Source: Clostridia bacterium
Lineage (GTDB): Bacteria; Bacillota; Clostridia; Saccharofermentanales; Saccharofermentanaceae
Reading direction: 5' to 3'
Assembly (NCBI GenBank): GCA_024403775.1
Contig: JAKSRE010000011.1
Location: forward strand, 17,738 to 81,737
Length of the DNA stretch: 64,000 bases
This document shows positions 8,187 through 16,738 of the stretch, piece after piece. Each line of letters starts with the position of its first letter. Within the stretch, counting starts at the first letter, position 1. The notes under the pieces were generated by a model. That model was not told the DNA's origin. It saw only the letters and a program-made list of their open reading frames with translations, and made no database searches. The position numbers and the translations under genes are program-made.

Positions 8187-8999
8187 ATGTTTGCTGATCA
8201 GGTCAAAATCTTTTTCATAACGATAAGCAGACGCAGTGTGTTTTGGAAATTATTGTTGATAACTAGTACAGTTATTATTGCACTGATTTCATATGTATTG
8301 CATGTTAATGCTTCTGCTAATTTAAATCTGCTGACCTCATTTTTTAACACTCAGGAGCAGTATGTTCTGTCTTATAATTTCTATATGTTTTTAAGAACTT
8401 TTTTTCCTGTTGTGATGGTAATTATTATCTGCAAATATATTTCGGATTTCTATAAAAACCGTTTCTACATAAATGAACTTCAAGATAGAGATATTAAATT
8501 AGCGCGTAATTTTGCAGAGTTTTTTGGATTTCTCTTGTTAGACGCTTTGGTTGTTTTTATATTGATGACAGCTTCATATATATTTGCCAGAATTAATGGA
8601 CTTACATTTGTGTGGCGTGATATAGGTTCATTAATGCGTAGTGCAATTCTTCTTTTTATTGAATTAATATTTGAAGCAGTAATTCCTTCTATGGTAGTAG
8701 CTAAGATATCCCGTAGTATGTCCATATCTTTTGTCTTAGGTACTATTTACTATTTTCTAAGACCACGATTAATCCTGTACATTAGAAATATTTTGAGTGT
8801 GTTTACTATTATGCCACTCTGGGGAAAACTTATGATATCTGATATGATTGTGACATATAATGGTTCGCTTCCTTTTTACGCACGAGTGACTCCAGTAGAA
8901 GGTATGGATGTTAAGGTATTTGTTGCTTCAATTGTAATCAGGATTTTGGTATTTGTTGGATTTATTCTGGTTATCTCCAGAAGAGAGGAGAATATGTAA
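8187..8999 (+). CDS. ABC transporter permease (lantibiotic-immunity-like), subunit 2
   Basis: A 270-residue protein with about six membrane segments, similar in layout to its neighbour at 7262 but not a close copy; together they probably form a heterodimeric channel. A GGAG site precedes the ATG. Its stop TAA shares one base with the ATG of the kinase gene (TAATG), so kinase translation is likely coupled to permease translation. Confidence 0.8.
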   Translation: MFADQVKIFFITISRRSVFWKLLLITSTVIIALISYVLHVNASANLNLLTSFFNTQEQYVLSYNFYMFLRTFFPVVMVIIICKYISDFYKNRFYINELQDRDIKLARNFAEFFGFLLLDALVVFILMTASYIFARINGLTFVWRDIGSLMRSAILLFIELIFEAVIPSMVVAKISRSMSISFVLGTIYYFLRPRLILYIRNILSVFTIMPLWGKLMISDMIVTYNGSLPFYARVTPVEGMDVKVFVASIVIRILVFVGFILVISRREENM

Positions 9000-9925
9000 T
9001 GGGAACCCTTCCTATTATCTACATTGTAGTAGTATTACTTCTGGCAATAATTATTGTGCTGGGAATGCTGGTTGTGAATTTCTCTATTCAGATAAAGCAG
9101 ATTCGCAAACAGCTTCGCTTTGTAGCACACAACAAAACAAATCAGAAAATCAGAATTCACACGCCATCTCGTGAAGTCCAGAGCATGATAAATGATATCA
9201 ACTACCTGATTCAGTCTACTCGCGAAGAAGAGATTGAGATTATGCGTAAGGACAAGGAACTTCGAGATACAATTGTTAATATGTCTCATGACATAAGAAC
9301 GCCTCTTACGTCTCTGTCTGGATATTTTGACTTATTAATTTCTTCTGATGATGCTTCGGAGAAAGAGCGATATGCAGCGATTATACGTGAGCGTATAGCA
9401 TCGCTTTCGGATCTTCTTGAATCAATGTTCTTTTACACCAAGCTTTCGAGCGATAGCATAAAGGCTGACTTTGATAAATGCGATATATCTTCGATTTTTA
9501 TGCAGTCGATGTTCTCCTACTTCGATGATTTTGAGAGACTGGAGATTACGCCTGAACTTGATGTGGAAGAGGGCATTGAGTTTATTACCGACGAGAAGCT
9601 TCTGAAAAGAATTTTCCAGAATCTTATTAAAAATGTTCTGACTCACGGTAAGGACGAACTTAAGGTGTCGCTTAAGAAGGTGAATGGTCAGCAAGGTAAG
9701 CCGAGCGAAGTGGTGCTTATTATGGCCAACAAGTACGACACCTCCACAAATATTGATGTGGAACAGGTTTTTGACCGTTTTTATCAGTCGGATAAGACTC
9801 GAAACAATAACTCGAGCGGTATCGGTCTCGCGGTTGTACTTAAGCTCTCTAGACTTCTCGGAGGCAATGTAACTGCAAGAGTAGATGGTGAGTTTTTTGA
9901 GATAACACTGAAACTTAAGAAATAG
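8999..9925 (+). CDS. Membrane histidine kinase
   Basis: A 308-residue sensor kinase. One N-terminal membrane helix (about 5-27) is followed by a short linker, a dimerisation/phosphoacceptor domain with His97 in VNMSHDIRTPLTSL, and an HATPase domain with NLIKNVLTHG (N box), DRFYQSDKTR (F box) and SSGIGLAVV (G box). With one helix and no extracytoplasmic domain, it resembles intramembrane-sensing kinases that monitor a partner ABC transporter. No response regulator is in this operon; the one at 2516 is the nearest candidate partner. Confidence 0.92.
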   Translation: MGTLPIIYIVVVLLLAIIIVLGMLVVNFSIQIKQIRKQLRFVAHNKTNQKIRIHTPSREVQSMINDINYLIQSTREEEIEIMRKDKELRDTIVNMSHDIRTPLTSLSGYFDLLISSDDASEKERYAAIIRERIASLSDLLESMFFYTKLSSDSIKADFDKCDISSIFMQSMFSYFDDFERLEITPELDVEEGIEFITDEKLLKRIFQNLIKNVLTHGKDELKVSLKKVNGQQGKPSEVVLIMANKYDTSTNIDVEQVFDRFYQSDKTRNNNSSGIGLAVVLKLSRLLGGNVTARVDGEFFEITLKLKK

Positions 9926-9975
9926 TTCAATTTTATTAAACCCTGGCTTAATAATTGCCGTGTTTATTAAGTTGA
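9926..9975 (+). terminator. Possible weak terminator after the kinase
   Basis: TTCAATTTTATTAAAC and GTTTATTAAGTTGAA form an imperfect AT-only stem with a 20-base loop, followed by a few T residues. It lies exactly between the kinase stop and the next gene's leader, but pairing is weak. Confidence 0.35.
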
Positions 9976-10044
9976 ATTAAATCTTTTGTTCATATAAAAT
10001 GACAATACAAGTGACATATAGTTTTTTACTTTCTTTGGGGGCAA

Positions 10045-10965
10045 ATGATGGTAAATGATGCAGAAAAACAAGCGCAACTTAATAAGTTGTGCCTTGAGAC
10101 CATACGCGATTTCTCGTATGACACAGTATATTTTAAGGATAAGGATTCGAGATTTATCTGGAATTCTCTTCAGCATGCAAGACAATGTAATGTCTCAGAT
10201 CCTGAGCAGATGATTGGCAAGACAGATGCGGATTTCTTTCCGCTTGAATTCGCACAGAAGGCTCGCGAGGATGAACTCGAGATAATGAGAACGGGCCGAC
10301 CTAAGACCAATATTATGGAAGAAATGGTTCGCGAAGACGGAACGAATATGTGTTTTCTCGCGTCCAAATATCCTTTTTATGATGAGAATCATGAGATAAT
10401 TGGAACCTGGGGCATATCTCGCGATATAACCGTCGAAAGGCGCATGCAAAAGGAGCTCCAGCTCACAAATGAGAAGCTCGAGAGACTCTCCAGAATGGAC
10501 GAACTCTCAGGTCTTTATAACCGCCGCCATTTTTATGAATCTCTTGACACAATAGTTGCCGAGGATGATAGTTCAGTCTTTGCATTAGTGGCGATTGATG
10601 TAGATAATCTCAAATTTGTTAATGATAATTATGGTCACCCATGTGGCGACAAGGTTATTGACCTTGTATCTTCATCGATGCAGGAGGCCGTTGATGGAAG
10701 AGGAAAGTGCTTTAGAATTGGTGGCGATGAATTTATAGTTTTGCTTCCTGGAATGACTAGAGATGAGGCTAATTTAATGGCCGTGAATCTTATGGCGCTT
10801 CTTGCTTCAAGACCAATTACTCTCGGGGATTCTCCATATCATGTCACCACATCTATCGGTATCGCGATGTATGAGAAGGGCATGGATGTTCGAGAGGTGA
10901 TTTCAATTGCAGACAGAAAACTTTATAAATCCAAGCGCAACGGCAAGAATCAGATTTCTAATTGA
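10045..10965 (+). CDS. PAS-GGDEF diguanylate cyclase
   Basis: A 306-residue soluble enzyme expected to make cyclic di-GMP from two GTP. A PAS domain (about 15-135) ends with the usual GTWGISRDITVERRMQ connector; the GGDEF domain follows (about 150-306) with RMDELSGLYNRRHF and an intact active site RIGGDEF. The RxxD product-inhibition site expected just upstream of GGDEF is absent, so feedback control there is unlikely. Start has GGGGGC nearby; a second in-frame ATG lies one codon later. The ligand of the PAS domain is unknown. Confidence 0.93.
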   Translation: MMVNDAEKQAQLNKLCLETIRDFSYDTVYFKDKDSRFIWNSLQHARQCNVSDPEQMIGKTDADFFPLEFAQKAREDELEIMRTGRPKTNIMEEMVREDGTNMCFLASKYPFYDENHEIIGTWGISRDITVERRMQKELQLTNEKLERLSRMDELSGLYNRRHFYESLDTIVAEDDSSVFALVAIDVDNLKFVNDNYGHPCGDKVIDLVSSSMQEAVDGRGKCFRIGGDEFIVLLPGMTRDEANLMAVNLMALLASRPITLGDSPYHVTTSIGIAMYEKGMDVREVISIADRKLYKSKRNGKNQISN

Positions 10966-10970
10966 TTTAT

Positions 10971-10995
10971 TAAGAGTCTGAGTGGAGGCTTTTTT
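10971..10995 (+). terminator. Probable short terminator
   Basis: AAGAGTCT and AGGCTTTT form a short stem with one wobble pair and a six-base loop, running into TTTTTT. Placed 6 bases after the diguanylate cyclase stop. Confidence 0.5.
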
Positions 10996-11033
10996 GCTTG
11001 GCTTGGCGCGGCTTCGCGTTGGGGACGCTTGAT

Positions 11034-11125
11034 GCGTGGTGGCCTATGGTGCCAGTGGTGCGTTATATTCGCGGTGCGTGGTGGCCCATGGCGTCCGTAG
11101 TGCGTTATATTCGCGGCGCGTGGTG
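11034..11125. repeat. Imperfect 42-bp tandem repeat, 2.2 copies
   Basis: Copies start at GCGTGGTG at 11034, 11076 and 11118 (last one partial). Each full copy contains TGCGTTATATTCGCGG. It is noticeably GC-richer than the surrounding DNA and sits just left of array element B. Too degenerate and short to be a CRISPR; no ORF covers it convincingly. Confidence 0.8.
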
Positions 11126-11293
11126 AAGAATTAAGGTCCCCGTTTCCGCCGCGGTTTATAATTTTGTGTGATTTAGGTGGAAATTATAAACTGCTTTGGG
11201 TGGAATTTATAATTTTCTTAAAATAGAAGAAAAATTATAAATTGAGAAAGCAGGAATTTATAATTTACAGGAAATAAGGTGGGAATTATAAAC

Positions 11294-11382
11294 TGCAAAA
11301 TGCGTCTCAAAGGCTAGACTGTGGCTATTGAGTTGTTTTTTTCTGTTTGGCACAAATCGGGTGCTCTTAAGACCAAAATCTG
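11294..11382 (-). repeat. Core 2 of array element, copy B
   Basis: An 89-bp segment between TTTATAATT-type runs (unit starts 127 bp apart). Its reverse complement matches core 2 of copy A (TTAAG, GCAC, GTGCCA) and the right half of core 2 of copy D (AGCCA and GCCTTTGA). Confidence 0.6.
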
Positions 11383-11858
11383 GTTTATAAAAAATGTGAT
11401 TTTGGGTAAGAATTATAAACTGTGAGAGAAAGAGTTTATAAAAACAGGACCAAACTCTGAAAATTATAAACTGGCCTTAGGAGAATTTATAATTTTGATC
11501 TAAATCGGCAAAAATTATAAATCGCTGAGAATTGAGGCTTGCTGCTTACCAACTTGAATTGCTGAAAATTTAGAAAAATCGAAGGTTAACCCCAATATTC
11601 TAAATTTAGTTTTGCCTAGTTTAGAATATTCGAAGGAAGCCGCCATAATTCTAAATATCCTCTTTGAGAATTTAGAAATAACACATATATGCCACATTAT
11701 TCTAAATTGCCCATTTTAAAATTTAGAATTCTCTGCGCTAAGACCGATTATTCTAAATTTTTAATCAGCGTTTGTAAAATATGCTTCTAACCCAGTCTTT
11801 TACAAACTTTATTCTTCTCGATTTGTAAAAACAATGCATTTTCCTTATTTTTACAAAC

Positions 11859-11978
11859 ATCTATAATCCCAATTCTGCTCCAAATCGAACTTACAATAAT
11901 ATTTATCTTCGAAAAGCTGATATCCGCACGTTATCTCACTAATAAACCAAGTCCTCACTCATTTTCAAGCCCCGCACT
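11859..11978 (-). repeat. Core 1 of array element, copy B
   Basis: A 120-bp segment between units at 11821 and 11979 (158-bp step). The reverse complement aligns along its whole length with 37474-37594, sharing GCTTTTCGAAGA, GGATA and GGAGCAG, at roughly two thirds identity by eye. Confidence 0.72.
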
Positions 11979-12118
11979 GTTTGTAAAAACCGCAGGAAAC
12001 CAACATTATTCCAAACCGCGCCTTACAGAGTTTGTAAAAACACGAATTAACCTCACTTTTTACAAACAACGCCTCCCAGAATTTGTAAAAAACAGACTCT
12101 ATCCCATATTTTACAAAC

Positions 12119-12441
12119 ACCCTCCCAACTTCCCACTCTCTACGCACATGAATCATGGAAAACAATGCCAGAGAATGGATACATATTTATTAATCTCGGT
12201 CGATACTCATAAGGATAACAAAAAGCACTTACAAAGAAGAAGGAGTTTCTCTGCTTCTGGTTTCTTTCTACCAGCCTCGCAAATCCCTGTCGTGGACATT
12301 TGTGCCCACTTTATCCGACTTAGACATTTTTATGCTTTTATTCTTTAAACAATAAGAAAATATTAATGATTTTGGTATCGTCTTTTCGCCTAGAGAGTGC
12401 GATAATATTTAAGTTAATCGGATTATGAAGGGGATAAACTA
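12119..12441. other. Intergenic leader of the DUF4214/L,D-transpeptidase gene
   Basis: 323 bp with no convincing gene. A 66-codon frame at 12148-12348 has no ribosome site and no recognisable product. Only an AAGGGG Shine-Dalgarno site just before the ATG at 12442 is clear; I see no defined riboswitch fold and no consensus promoter. Confidence 0.5.
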
Positions 12442-14424
12442 ATGAAAAGACGATACACCAAAGTATTAACAGCAGTAGTTGCTGCTTCGATGGTATTTTC
12501 CTCAGTATCAATGATGACTTTTGCTGATGATGAGATTAATTCAGGTGACGAGGCCTCAACATCAACAAGTGAGCCAATTGAGGTTGATGGACAGATTGCT
12601 ACACCAGAAGTTACTTCTGAAGTGACACCAACACCAACAGCAGAGCCTGAGGCAGAACCTGAAGCTCAGCCTTTGACAGGCGTTGAGGGCTTCGTGCAGA
12701 GACTCTATTTGAATACTCTCGGACGTGATGCGGAACCTGCAGGACTTGCCTATTGGGCGGATGAGATTAATGGCGGAAAGCCAGCAGTTGAAGTTGTTCA
12801 GTTTTTCTTTGAGGGTGAAGAGTTCACTAATAAGCAGATGAATGATAGTGAATACGTTGAGGTGCTTTATAATACGCTTTTCGGAAGAGAGGCTGATCAG
12901 GCAGGACTCGACTATTGGACAGAGCAGATTGCACAGGGTGCAACAAGAAGATTTGTGCTCTCTGGTTTTGCAAATTCAGATGAATTCCAGAATTTATGCA
13001 CATCCTATGGTGTTACCAAGGGTGAGTTCAGTCTCACAGAGGCTACAGATATCAGACCAGAACTTAATAGTTTTGTGGCACTTGCGTATAGCGGCGTTTT
13101 GGGCAGACTTCCAGATCAGGCAGGACTCAGTTACTGGGTAAATCAGGTTGCTTCTGGTACAACTGCCAGCGAAATGCTTACTGGATTCTTCTATTCAGAC
13201 GAGGTTGCTAATAAGAATCTCACTAATGAGGAATTTGTTACTTTGTGCTATAGAGCTTTTCTCTTAAGAGAGCCAGATGAAGCAGGACTTCAGGCTTGGG
13301 CTTCACTCTTTGATCAGGGCTTGTCCAAGAGATATATCATGTCACGTATTGCGGAGTCACAGGAGTTCAAGAATCTCTGCGACAGCTATAATGTTGTGAA
13401 GGGCAGCATCAATCTTTTCGAATACCGCGACATGTATCCAGAGTATACAAAGTTCATCAATAATGCATATACAAAGCTCGTGGGTACAGCACCTTCAGCA
13501 GAGACTTTGAATAATTATCTTGGCAGTATTCGAAAGGGTACTAAGACATTAAGACAGACAATCAAGGATATTGCTGAGCTTGGTTCTTCAAGACCTTCAA
13601 GTGAGTGGATTCCTGCTCTTTATGATGCAGCACTCGGACGTGGTTGTTCTCAGGCTGAACTTAACAGCCAGTTAGATACTTTGGAATCTTCAGGCAAGAA
13701 GACAGTTATTGAGGCGCTTGTGGATTCAGGTGAATTTGATACACGTTGCTCTAATCTTGGTTTGATTACAGATTCAACAAACAGACTTGAGAGAGGCGCT
13801 AATGGTGCTATCTATGGTTACTCAATGGAGAATGCACTTCTCACAGGATGGAACTATGTTGATGGCTTGAAGTATTTCTTCTATGAAGACGGTACAATGT
13901 GTCAGGATGTAAGAGGAATTCTTGAGGATCAGGAAAGTTATCACCTTACAATCAACACTGTTAATAACATCATTATGGTTTATGCATGGGATGATGTTCT
14001 TGATGACTGGGCTATCCCAGTTGTAGCATTTGTATGCTCATGTGGTCAGGATGCAACACCTACAATTCTTGGTGATTATACACTTCACAGCCAGTCACGT
14101 TGGGGACTCATGATGGGAGACGTTTATTGTCAGTATCTTACACGTATCAGCGGTAACTATCTTATCCACTCTGAGTGTTATTCAACTGTTGATAACTACA
14201 CAATGAATGCTTATGGTTATAGCCTTCTCGGTCAGAGAGCTTCACACGGATGTGTACGTGTAACTTGTGCTGATGCAAAGTGGGTTTATACACACTGTAA
14301 CAACTCTTCAGTTCATATTTATGCTGATGGTTCTGTAAAGGCTCCATTTGATAAGCCAGTTCCACCTCCAGCAGTAATTCTTCCAAACGGAAGAGCTTAT
14401 GATCCAACAGATCCTGAGTGTTAA
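12442..14424 (+). CDS. Secreted DUF4214-repeat protein with C-terminal L,D-transpeptidase domain
   Basis: A 660-residue exported protein. A signal peptide (about 1-28, ending FADDE) is followed by an acidic, Thr/Pro-rich linker, then several DUF4214 repeats (about 80-450) marked by recurring LGRxADxAGLxYW-like sequence. Residues about 480-640 form a YkuD-type L,D-transpeptidase domain with catalytic Cys604 in SHGCVRV. Such enzymes make 3-3 cross-links in peptidoglycan or attach proteins to it. DUF4214 is a surface-protein domain of unclear role; the same domain forms the outside part of the pseudokinase at 27507. It ends at a strong terminator. Confidence 0.9.
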   Translation: MKRRYTKVLTAVVAASMVFSSVSMMTFADDEINSGDEASTSTSEPIEVDGQIATPEVTSEVTPTPTAEPEAEPEAQPLTGVEGFVQRLYLNTLGRDAEPAGLAYWADEINGGKPAVEVVQFFFEGEEFTNKQMNDSEYVEVLYNTLFGREADQAGLDYWTEQIAQGATRRFVLSGFANSDEFQNLCTSYGVTKGEFSLTEATDIRPELNSFVALAYSGVLGRLPDQAGLSYWVNQVASGTTASEMLTGFFYSDEVANKNLTNEEFVTLCYRAFLLREPDEAGLQAWASLFDQGLSKRYIMSRIAESQEFKNLCDSYNVVKGSINLFEYRDMYPEYTKFINNAYTKLVGTAPSAETLNNYLGSIRKGTKTLRQTIKDIAELGSSRPSSEWIPALYDAALGRGCSQAELNSQLDTLESSGKKTVIEALVDSGEFDTRCSNLGLITDSTNRLERGANGAIYGYSMENALLTGWNYVDGLKYFFYEDGTMCQDVRGILEDQESYHLTINTVNNIIMVYAWDDVLDDWAIPVVAFVCSCGQDATPTILGDYTLHSQSRWGLMMGDVYCQYLTRISGNYLIHSECYSTVDNYTMNAYGYSLLGQRASHGCVRVTCADAKWVYTHCNNSSVHIYADGSVKAPFDKPVPPPAVILPNGRAYDPTDPEC

Positions 14425-14452
14425 GATTGGTGAATTTAATATTGATATGTGG

Positions 14453-14491
14453 CTGTCTCAAAATCGATTGTGGTTTTGAGACAGTTTTTTT
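14453..14491 (+). terminator. Rho-independent terminator
   Basis: CTGTCTCAAAA (14453-14463) pairs perfectly with TTTTGAGACAG (14474-14484), then TTTTTTT. It shares its stem word with the symporter terminator at 4447-4496. Confidence 0.95.
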
Positions 14492-14574
14492 GTGCCTTTT
14501 TATAGGAGGAGAAGAGAGGATTTATGGCGTGGCGGCGCTGCGTTGGTGCTGATTTTGGAATGCGTGTCAGCTGT

Positions 14575-14633
14575 GTCTATGTAAACCCCACTTTGTGTCG
14601 ATGTACATAGACCAAAATGCCAAAAACATAGAC
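14575..14633. repeat. Orphan array unit with a fourth arm word
   Basis: GTCTATGTA (14575-14583) and TACATAGAC (14604-14612) form one 38-bp unit, the same size as units in the large elements. A further ACATAGAC lies at 14626, exactly 51 bp after the unit start, but in the opposite arm orientation. The remainder of 14492-14872 holds no gene; 14520-14560 is locally GC-rich. Confidence 0.5.
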
Positions 14634-14872
14634 ACGCAGCATATGGCATGATAACTTGAGACCTTTTCTCTTAATAAACATCCGCGCCGCCATCTCCATA
14701 TCCATCTACAACCCTATCTTTCTCTCAAAAAACATGAGAATTCCTTTCGATATAGAACCCACTTTCGCAATATATAATAATTAAAGCAAGAATAATTTAC
14801 TTTTTGATAACATTTAGAAAGATACTTCGGAGTACAATCAAGATACAAACTCATACGTGGGAGGATTAGGCC

Positions 14873-16609
14873 ATGCCTGTTGTTGACAAAGATCAAAAAC
14901 TTGCTTTGACGACAAGAGTGAGAATTCTGATTATCGGAATTATTACAATCACTGCATGCATCGTGATATTTACACTCAAATATCAGGAAAGTTCTGACTA
15001 TAGGATTAATCTTCTCAATGATGACAGACGTGAATTAAGTACGGTATGGTTTTATGAAGACGGAATGCCTGCAATATATGGCGACGAACTTGAAGGCAAG
15101 AAAACCTATAGAATCAGCACCAAGTGGGATGAGACAATACCTAATCGTGAGATTATCTCGATGGAAGTCTGCGAGATGGGCGTCAGAGTTTTCTTTGATG
15201 GTTTTCTTATTGACAGCGTTCACGTTGAAGACAAAGATGGCAATTTCAGAATTGCCGACCACGAGACAATATATCTGGATATGGATAACGCCATAAAGAG
15301 ACTAAAGTCGCAGGTTACTGTTGGCCAGCTCAAGAATCCGCATAATCTGACAATCGAATTTACTCCAGACAATAACAGAGGCAGATTCCCGACCGTTTTT
15401 GTGGAGTCAGAAATTGGTGCCTTAAGTGAGGCGGTTCATCGCGGCTATATCGAACTTGTTGAGTTTGTTGTTTTGTTCATGTGCGCATGCATATTTATGG
15501 TTTTATTCCTGGTTTACTATCTGAATAAAATTGAAGAGGCGCTGGGATTTCTTCTTCTGGCGCTGTTCTGCTTTATAACTTCAGCGTATGGAATATCGAA
15601 TTCGAATGTTGCGAGCATATTGGGATGGAGCGCGATGAGAACGACTTTCGCGGAATATGTAACGCTTATTCTCATGATGGTACCTGCGGTTTTATATGTA
15701 AGATTTACCTGCAGATCTAATAGAAAGGCGACGCTTTTCGCGGCATTTCTTCTTACTCTGACTTTGAATGTTCAGCTTCTTTTGTATGCATTTAATATTG
15801 CATCTTTAACAGAGATGTCCTGGTTAACCACACTTGTGTTTTTTATACAGGCGGCAATCTGCCTGGTTGCACTTATGAAAGACTGGCATGTATATAGAAG
15901 CGAACGTGCGCTGACTCATCTTTGCGCGAATGTAGTATTAAACATAATGCTTATGTATGAGATGCTTCATAGAGTTTTCCTTGATGAGAACAGCAAGAGC
16001 CACTATCTTCAGGTAGGAATCATCGCATATATCATTGTAATTGCAAGTAATACGCTCAAACAAAATGTAACCATGAGTGCTGACAATATGTCTTTGCAGC
16101 TCTATAAAAAACTTAGCCTTGAGGACTCACTTACAGGGCTTGGAAGCAGAGCCGCATATGAGATTTTCCTTATCGAAAAGGGTAACTCCAAACTTACAGA
16201 CAAAGAGATGTCCGTCTTATTCGTTGACATAAATAATCTCAAGCAGACTAACGATATAAAGGGCCATGCAGAAGGCGACAGACTAATAAAGACTGTCTCT
16301 GGAATTTTGCAGGATGTAATAAAAGAATCACATTCTGACTGCTATCGAATTGGTGGAGATGAGTTTGTAATTATTGCAAACCAGAAGGATGAAGCTGAGA
16401 AAATTCCAGGTAAAATCAGGGAGAGACTTACTGAACATAATACAAAAAATAAGCTCGACTATAGTGTCGCAATCGGATTAAGTTCAGGTGTTATTGGACA
16501 CAAAAATCCATATGGTGAAGGTATATGTACCATGACCGAACTTGTGCAGGAGGCAGATCGAAGAATGTACAAGGACAAAAACGAATATAAGGCGAGCCTT
16601 AAAAAGTGA
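14873..16609 (+). CDS. Membrane-bound GGDEF diguanylate cyclase
   Basis: A 578-residue protein: an N-terminal membrane helix (about 17-36), an extracytoplasmic domain to about residue 195, a block of about seven membrane segments (200-400), and a cytoplasmic GGDEF domain (about 415-578) with LEDSLTGLGSRAAYE and intact YRIGGDEF. The layout resembles 7TMR-type signalling receptors. It should make cyclic di-GMP in response to an outside signal. No RxxD inhibition site precedes GGDEF. GGAGG sits about 8 bases before the ATG. The second cyclase in the window (see 10045); no EAL or HD-GYP phosphodiesterase is present. Confidence 0.9.
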   Translation: MPVVDKDQKLALTTRVRILIIGIITITACIVIFTLKYQESSDYRINLLNDDRRELSTVWFYEDGMPAIYGDELEGKKTYRISTKWDETIPNREIISMEVCEMGVRVFFDGFLIDSVHVEDKDGNFRIADHETIYLDMDNAIKRLKSQVTVGQLKNPHNLTIEFTPDNNRGRFPTVFVESEIGALSEAVHRGYIELVEFVVLFMCACIFMVLFLVYYLNKIEEALGFLLLALFCFITSAYGISNSNVASILGWSAMRTTFAEYVTLILMMVPAVLYVRFTCRSNRKATLFAAFLLTLTLNVQLLLYAFNIASLTEMSWLTTLVFFIQAAICLVALMKDWHVYRSERALTHLCANVVLNIMLMYEMLHRVFLDENSKSHYLQVGIIAYIIVIASNTLKQNVTMSADNMSLQLYKKLSLEDSLTGLGSRAAYEIFLIEKGNSKLTDKEMSVLFVDINNLKQTNDIKGHAEGDRLIKTVSGILQDVIKESHSDCYRIGGDEFVIIANQKDEAEKIPGKIRERLTEHNTKNKLDYSVAIGLSSGVIGHKNPYGEGICTMTELVQEADRRMYKDKNEYKASLKK

Positions 16610-16626
16610 TTTTATAGCCATAATAT

Positions 16627-16676
16627 ACAGAAATTTCTGTCCCCAAATTAATATATATATATTATAATATATTAAT
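16627..16676. promoter_or_regulatory. Palindromes in the promoter region of the rfb cluster
   Basis: ACAGAAATTTCTGT at 16627-16640 is a perfect 14-bp palindrome. It is followed by a second dyad, ATTAATATAT (16647-16656) with ATATATTAAT (16667-16676), around a TATAAT-containing AT tract. They precede the first gene of the sugar cluster by about 65 bp and are good candidates for an operator and promoter. No regulator is adjacent. Confidence 0.45.
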
Positions 16677-16738
16677 TAGTGCGATTATGCGTTGTTTGTT
16701 GCGCAAAAAATCGGTTCAGACTATGTGGAGGATGAGAA

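Larger units (their letters stand above)
11154..12118. repeat. Composite 51-bp-pitch palindrome array, copy B (inverted)
   Basis: Fifteen units lie in the opposite orientation to copies A and D. TTTATAATT-type units start at 11154, 11205, 11256, then core 2, then 11383, 11434, 11485. TTTAGAAT-type units start at 11568, 11619, 11670, 11721. TTTGTAAAA-type units start at 11770, 11821, then core 1, then 11979, 12030, 12081. Steps inside runs are exactly 51 bp; the junction between the last TTTAGAAT and first TTTGTAAAA unit is 49 bp. This copy has the largest TTTAGAAT zone (four units). Short ORFs inside it are composition artefacts. Confidence 0.9.

Noticed and set aside
12148..12348. 66-codon frame before the transpeptidase gene
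   Set aside because: No Shine-Dalgarno site and no protein-like features.
12119..12441. Cyclic di-GMP riboswitch before the transpeptidase gene
   Set aside because: Considered because of the neighbouring cyclases, but the conserved GEMM motifs are not present.
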